Assembly (NCBI GenBank): GCA_025054905.1
Contig: JANWZF010000179.1
Location: forward strand, 1-8,567
Reading direction: 5' to 3'
Length of the DNA: 8,567 nucleotides
Source of the DNA: Tepidimonas sp.
GTDB lineage: Bacteria; Pseudomonadota; Gammaproteobacteria; Burkholderiales; Burkholderiaceae_C
The translations under genes were made by a program, and so were the position numbers. Below are positions 5,250-8,567 of the stretch, piece by piece. The notes beneath the pieces were generated by a model. That model did not search any database and was not told where the DNA came from. It worked only from the letters and a program-made list of their open reading frames with translations. Position 1 is the stretch's first letter, and every line of letters begins with the position of its first letter.

Positions 5250-7043
5250 TCATCCAGCAGCGGTCGGCTTGGAGGCCGCCGCGCGCGCTTCTTCCTGCAG
5301 CCGCAGCAGGCGGCGTTGCACCTTGCCCGTGGTGGTCATCGGCAAAGCCTCGATGAATTCGATCTCTTTCGGGTATTCGTACGGTGCCAGCCGCCCCCGC
5401 ACGTGCTGCTGCAGCTCGGCCACCAGCGCCGGATCGAAGTCCGTGGCCGGGTCGACGCAGCGCGCGCGCCGCTCGGCCCATTCGGGCGCCAGCACGACGT
5501 AGGCCTTGACGAGCGCCCCACGCTCGGGGTCGGGCTTGGGCACCACCGCGGCATCGGCCACCGCCGGATGCTTGATCAGGCAGTTTTCGATTTCGCTGGG
5601 GCCGATGCGGTAGCCGGCGGATTTGAAGACGTCGTCGGCCCGGCCCTGGTACCACAGGTAGCCGTCGGCGTCCTGCAGCGCCAGATCGCCGGTGCGGCAC
5701 CAGCTGTCGTCCGGATCGCCGGTGTACTTGGCGCGGGTGGCCGCCTCGTTGCCCCAGTAACCCAAAAAGAACACCGGGTCGGGATCGCCGTGCCTGTCGC
5801 GCCGGTGCACCGCCACTTCGCCCACCGTGCCGGGTGGCACCGGCTGACCGGCCTCGTCCAGCAGCGCGACGCGGTGGCCCGGGTAGGCCTTGCCCATGCT
5901 GCCCGGGCGCGCCGGCCACAGGCGCGCGCAGTTGCCCACGACGTAGTTGATTTCGGTCTGGCCGAACATTTCATTGACGGTCACACCCAGCTGCTGCTGG
6001 CACCAGGCAAACACCGCATCCCCCACCGCTTCACCTGCGCTCATGATGGCCTGCAGGCGCAGCCGCCAGCGCCGCCGGGGCTGCGGCTCGGCTTTCATCA
6101 TGGCCTTCAGCGCGGTGGGAAACAGAAAGGTGTGCGTCACGCGGTGGCGCTGCAGCAGCGCAAAAGCCTGCAGCGGATCGAAGCGGCCCCGCCAGGCCAC
6201 GATCGGCCACCCGAAGTAGAGCGTGGGCAGCAGCGCATCCATCAGACCGCCGGTCCAGGCCCAGTCGGCCGGGCTCCAGAACACGGCCTGGCTGCGCACA
6301 CGCGCATCGAATGGATCAAAACCGAACCAGTTCTGGCTGCATACAAAGCCCGGCAGGTTGCCGATCAGCGCCCGGTGCGGGATCAGCGCCCCCTTGGGGT
6401 TGCCTGTGGTGCCGCTGGTGTAGATCAGCACCGCGGGGTCGTCGGCAGCCGTCTGCACCAGGTCGAAACGCTTGCGCAGTCCGGCGCGCGCGGCGGGCCA
6501 GTCGATCACCTCCGGGTCGAACGCCCCGGTCAACCCAACGACGTGGCGCAACGCCGGGCAGCGCGCCCGCACGGCCAGCACACCCGGGCCGGTGGCCTCA
6601 TCCACCAGCGCCACCGACGCAGCGCTGTCCTGCAGGCGGTATTCCAGCGCCTCCGGGCCAAAGAGCTGCGACAGCGGCATGGCCACCGCGCCCAGCTGCA
6701 GCACCGCCATGTAGGCCACGGCGGTCTCAAACCGCTGCGGCAGCTGAATCGCCACCCGGTCGCCACGCTGCACCCCCAGCAGCCGCAGCGCATTGGACAG
6801 ACGGTTGGCCTCCTCGGCCAACTCGCGGTAGGTGTGGCGCCGTGGGCGCGTCAGCGGCGGGCCGTCTTCGATGACCGCCAGTTCGGCCGCGCTGCGGGGG
6901 TGCGCCGCCCAGCGGCGCACGCACACCTCGGCGATGTTGAAACGCGCCGGCACGTGCCAGCGAAAACCCGCATGCAGCTCGGTGTAACGATCGGTGCCAT
7001 CGACATGGCTGTCGCGTGCAGGACGGCGGCAGGGCATGGTCAT
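5250..7043 (-). CDS. AMP-forming acyl-CoA synthetase
   Basis: A 597-residue member of the adenylate-forming (ANL) superfamily, which activates a carboxylic acid with ATP and transfers it to coenzyme A. The N-terminal FRWHVPARFNIAEVCVRRWA (27-46) is typical of the acetyl/medium-chain acyl-CoA synthetase branch. Core motifs in order: the phosphate loop YTSGTTGNPKG (208-218), NEMFGQTE (357-364), RTGD (450-453), GRADDVFKSAGYRIGPSEIE (467-486) including the hinge, and PMTTTGKVQRR (568-578) with catalytic Lys574. The segment SPADWAWTGGLMDALLPTLY (257-276) probably lines the acyl pocket. Substrate is unknown; a short or medium-chain fatty acid is the best guess. ATG 7043 or 7037 is the start; neither has a clear ribosome binding site. 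Its own upstream gap to the next gene is only 18-27 bp. Probably co-transcribed with the aldo/keto reductase, 71 bp downstream. Confidence 0.93.
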   Translation of the reverse strand: MTMPCRRPARDSHVDGTDRYTELHAGFRWHVPARFNIAEVCVRRWAAHPRSAAELAVIEDGPPLTRPRRHTYRELAEEANRLSNALRLLGVQRGDRVAIQLPQRFETAVAYMAVLQLGAVAMPLSQLFGPEALEYRLQDSAASVALVDEATGPGVLAVRARCPALRHVVGLTGAFDPEVIDWPAARAGLRKRFDLVQTAADDPAVLIYTSGTTGNPKGALIPHRALIGNLPGFVCSQNWFGFDPFDARVRSQAVFWSPADWAWTGGLMDALLPTLYFGWPIVAWRGRFDPLQAFALLQRHRVTHTFLFPTALKAMMKAEPQPRRRWRLRLQAIMSAGEAVGDAVFAWCQQQLGVTVNEMFGQTEINYVVGNCARLWPARPGSMGKAYPGHRVALLDEAGQPVPPGTVGEVAVHRRDRHGDPDPVFFLGYWGNEAATRAKYTGDPDDSWCRTGDLALQDADGYLWYQGRADDVFKSAGYRIGPSEIENCLIKHPAVADAAVVPKPDPERGALVKAYVVLAPEWAERRARCVDPATDFDPALVAELQQHVRGRLAPYEYPKEIEFIEALPMTTTGKVQRRLLRLQEEARAAASKPTAAG

Positions 7044-7080
7044 CAACAAAGCTTCAGAATAATGGTGGCAATGTATCAAG
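7038..7080. promoter_or_regulatory. AT-rich divergent start region between ligase and hydrolase
   Basis: About 40 bp that are clearly richer in A+T than the surroundings and hold the start codons of two divergent genes, including the palindrome AAGCTT at 7049-7054. I could not place a convincing -35/-10 pair for either direction. An AT-rich patch at a divergent start suggests promoters here or just inside the coding ends. Confidence 0.35.
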
Positions 7081-8042
7081 TCCTGCGCCCTTCGCACAGC
7101 ACATTCGAGACGCTGCGCGGTCTGCGCCACCACCTGCGCTGGTGGGGTCAGCCGCGCCCGGATGTGCCGCCGCTGTGGTTGCTGCATGGCTGGATGGACG
7201 TGGCCGCCTCGTGGCAATTCGTCGTCGATGCGCTGCGCGAACCGCGGCTTTGCATCGCGCCCGACTGGCGCGGCTTCGGTCTGACGCAATCAGCCACGCT
7301 GCCCCCGCAACACGTGCCGCCACCCTATGGCCTGGGGGACCACTACCTGTTTGCCGACTACCTCGGAGACCTGGATGCGCTGATCCGGCACGTGAACCTG
7401 CAGCTGGGGCGGGCCGCCGACGCGCCGGTGGACCTGGTCGGCCACAGCATGGGGGGCAACGTCGCGATGCTGTACGCAGGCGTGCGGCCGGCGCGGGTGC
7501 GGCGCCTGGTGAACCTGGAGGGTTTCGGGCTGCCGGCCAGCCCGCCGTCGCAGGCACCGCGTCATCTGGCGCGCTGGCTGGACGAATTGCAGGCCTTCTC
7601 CGAAGGCAGCATCACCCTGAAAACCTATCCAGGCCGCGCGGGCGTGGCCGCCCGCCTGATGAAGACCAACCGCCGCCTGCCGCCCCAGCGCGCCCACTGG
7701 CTGGCCCAGCACTGGGCGCGCCCCGTCCACGCCCACGAACCGGACGGCCCGTGGACGATCCTCGGCGATGCGGCGCACAAAGTGCGCAGCAGCCAACCCT
7801 ACCGTCTGGATGAAGTGCTGGCGGTCTGGGCGGCCATCGAGGCCCCGGTGCTGGTGGTGCTGGCCAGCGACGACAGTCTGGCGCAGTGGTTTGCGCACGG
7901 TGAGCATTCGCTGGCCGAGTATCATCGCCGGCTCGAAGTGGTGCGCCACTGCCGTGTGGCCCACGTCGACGATGCCGGCCACATGCTGCACCACGATCAG
8001 CCCATCCAGGTGGCGGCGCTGATCGAAGATCACCTGCGCTGA
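7071..8042 (+). CDS. Alpha/beta hydrolase
   Basis: A soluble 323-residue serine hydrolase of the alpha/beta fold, with no signal peptide. LLHGWMD (37-43) supplies the oxyanion hole, DWRGFGLTQ (65-73) is the conserved strand-4 turn, and GHSMGG (124-129) is the nucleophile elbow with Ser126. LVVLASDDSL (261-270) supplies the probable acid, Asp267 or Asp268, and DAGHMLHHDQP (301-311) the histidine, His304. Residues about 160-245 form the cap. The set is complete, so the enzyme should be active; esterase, epoxide hydrolase-like or C-C bond hydrolase activity cannot be separated by eye. ATG 7071 follows GGTGG closely; ATG 7062, three codons earlier, is also in frame. The gene is divergent from the acyl-CoA synthetase and is followed after 60 bp by the transporter gene. 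Confidence 0.93.
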   Translation: MYQVLRPSHSTFETLRGLRHHLRWWGQPRPDVPPLWLLHGWMDVAASWQFVVDALREPRLCIAPDWRGFGLTQSATLPPQHVPPPYGLGDHYLFADYLGDLDALIRHVNLQLGRAADAPVDLVGHSMGGNVAMLYAGVRPARVRRLVNLEGFGLPASPPSQAPRHLARWLDELQAFSEGSITLKTYPGRAGVAARLMKTNRRLPPQRAHWLAQHWARPVHAHEPDGPWTILGDAAHKVRSSQPYRLDEVLAVWAAIEAPVLVVLASDDSLAQWFAHGEHSLAEYHRRLEVVRHCRVAHVDDAGHMLHHDQPIQVAALIEDHLR

Positions 8043-8065
8043 ATTCACCACTGCCGCCGCGACTC

Positions 8066-8085
8066 GGGGCGCAACCAGCGTCCCC
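8066..8085 (+). repeat. Small hairpin just upstream of the transporter ribosome binding site
   Basis: GGGGCGC (8066-8072) pairs with GCG-CCCC (8078-8085, one T bulged) around an AACCA loop. It ends directly before AGGAGGAGG (8086-8094). It has no T-run, so it is not a standard terminator and would leave the ribosome binding site exposed. Confidence 0.3.
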
Positions 8086-8094
8086 AGGAGGAGG
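8086..8094 (+). promoter_or_regulatory. Very strong ribosome binding site fixing a TTG start
   Basis: AGGAGGAGG stands eight bases before TTG at 8103. The TTG opens the frame that carries the transporter domain to the right edge, so this site decides the start codon. Confidence 0.8.
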
Positions 8095-8102
8095 ATTTCC
8101 CT

Positions 8103-8567
8103 TTGAACCAGGCTCGCATCTGGAGCACCGACGCGTTGATGCTGCTGACCGCGGCCATCTGGGGCTCGACCTTCGTGGCCCAGCAGCTGGGCATGGACAG
8201 CGTCGGGCCTTTTGCCTACACGGCTGCGCGCATGACGCTGGGGTTGCTGCTGATTGCGCCGCTGTGGTCGTGGCGCGGCGGCCCTTTTGCGGCGATGCCG
8301 CCTCTGCCCTCCCGCGGTCTGTGGCGCGATGGAGCGCTGCTGGGCGGGGTGCTGTTCGTGGCCATCAACCTGCAGCAGGTGGGCCTGCTGGGCACCAGCG
8401 TGTCCAACGCCGGGTTCATCACCGGACTGTATGTGGTGCTGGTGCCGTTGCTGCTGGCGCTGGGGGGACGGCGGGTGCCACCGGCGGTGTGGCTGGCGGT
8501 GACGCTGGCGGCCGCGGGGCTGTACTTTTTGAGCGTCAAGCCCGATGCCACCATCGCCCCCGGTGAC
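8103..8567 (+). CDS. EamA-family (drug/metabolite transporter) permease, partial
   Basis: The first 155 residues of an inner-membrane permease of the drug/metabolite transporter superfamily, open to the right edge. The first helix carries LLTAAIWGSTFVAQQLG (14-30), the hallmark start of EamA domains, followed by FAYTAARMTLGLLLIAP (37-53). Further hydrophobic segments at about 79-97, 103-120 and 128-145 give five helices, the first EamA repeat; the second repeat should lie outside the window. The family moves small metabolites, often out of the cell; the substrate is not visible. It starts with TTG behind a near-perfect ribosome binding site. A later ATG at residue 13 would cut into the first helix. 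It lies 60 bp after the hydrolase and could share its transcript. Confidence 0.9.
   Translation, partial: MNQARIWSTDALMLLTAAIWGSTFVAQQLGMDSVGPFAYTAARMTLGLLLIAPLWSWRGGPFAAMPPLPSRGLWRDGALLGGVLFVAINLQQVGLLGTSVSNAGFITGLYVVLVPLLLALGGRRVPPAVWLAVTLAAAGLYFLSVKPDATIAPGD

Noticed and set aside
5251..5919. Upstream extension of the tas frame inside the ligase
   Set aside because: It is out of frame with the ligase, Gly/Arg/Ala-rich, and the tas family starts at the internal ATG with its own ribosome binding site.
5238..7070. Long plus-strand open frame antisense to the acyl-CoA synthetase and joined to the hydrolase frame
   Set aside because: It is the complement of a well-supported ligase with all its motifs in order. 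Its translation is rich in His, Arg and Gln with no domain. Long antisense frames are expected from GC-rich codon use.
1..8567. Search for CRISPR arrays, tRNA or rRNA genes, transposon ends, toxin-antitoxin pairs or phage genes
   Set aside because: No spaced direct repeats, cloverleaf-like segments, transposase motifs or paired small genes were visible; the window reads as ordinary chromosome.

Overview
The window is a high-GC (roughly two thirds G+C), gene-dense piece of ordinary bacterial chromosome. GC-rich third codon positions, MurB and PlsY of proteobacterial type, a Tas-like aldo/keto reductase and an acyl-CoA ligase of the kind common in Burkholderiales suggest a betaproteobacterium, probably near Comamonadaceae. 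That placement is inferred from protein character, not from a marker gene. I see no rRNA, tRNA, CRISPR, insertion sequence, phage gene or integration site.

Layout, left to right. (1) Positions 1-543, minus: 5' part of a membrane-anchored alpha/beta hydrolase that runs off the left edge. (2) Positions 544-630: divergent regulatory gap with a promoter-like hexamer pair and a two-part inverted repeat, then a small uncharacterised protein with a CPxCGH motif (631-1074, plus). (3) Convergent to it, murB (1110-2165, minus), the peptidoglycan-precursor reductase. (4) Only 31 bp from the murB start and divergent from it, a plus-strand protein with the fold signature of an HD-GYP phosphohydrolase but without its catalytic HD pair (2197-3123). 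(5) A 252-bp stretch without a convincing gene. (6) A minus-strand run read right to left: AMP-forming acyl-CoA synthetase (7043-5250), Tas-type aldo/keto reductase (5178-4114) and plsY (4053-3376), with gaps of 71 and 60 bp, so possibly one transcript. (7) Divergent from the ligase by about 20 bp, an alpha/beta hydrolase (7071-8042, plus), followed after 60 bp by the 5' part of an EamA-type transporter (8103 to the right edge), which has a TTG start behind a very strong ribosome binding site.

How the genes may work together. MurB and PlsY serve envelope synthesis (muramic acid and lysophosphatidate). The ligase and the hydrolase both belong to families acting on acyl groups and are transcribed head to head, but the sequence does not show that they share a substrate. 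The degenerate HD-GYP protein is the least ordinary coding feature, and the best regulatory signal is the 556-598 promoter with its inverted repeat. I found no new multi-gene system here; the observations below are modest and local.
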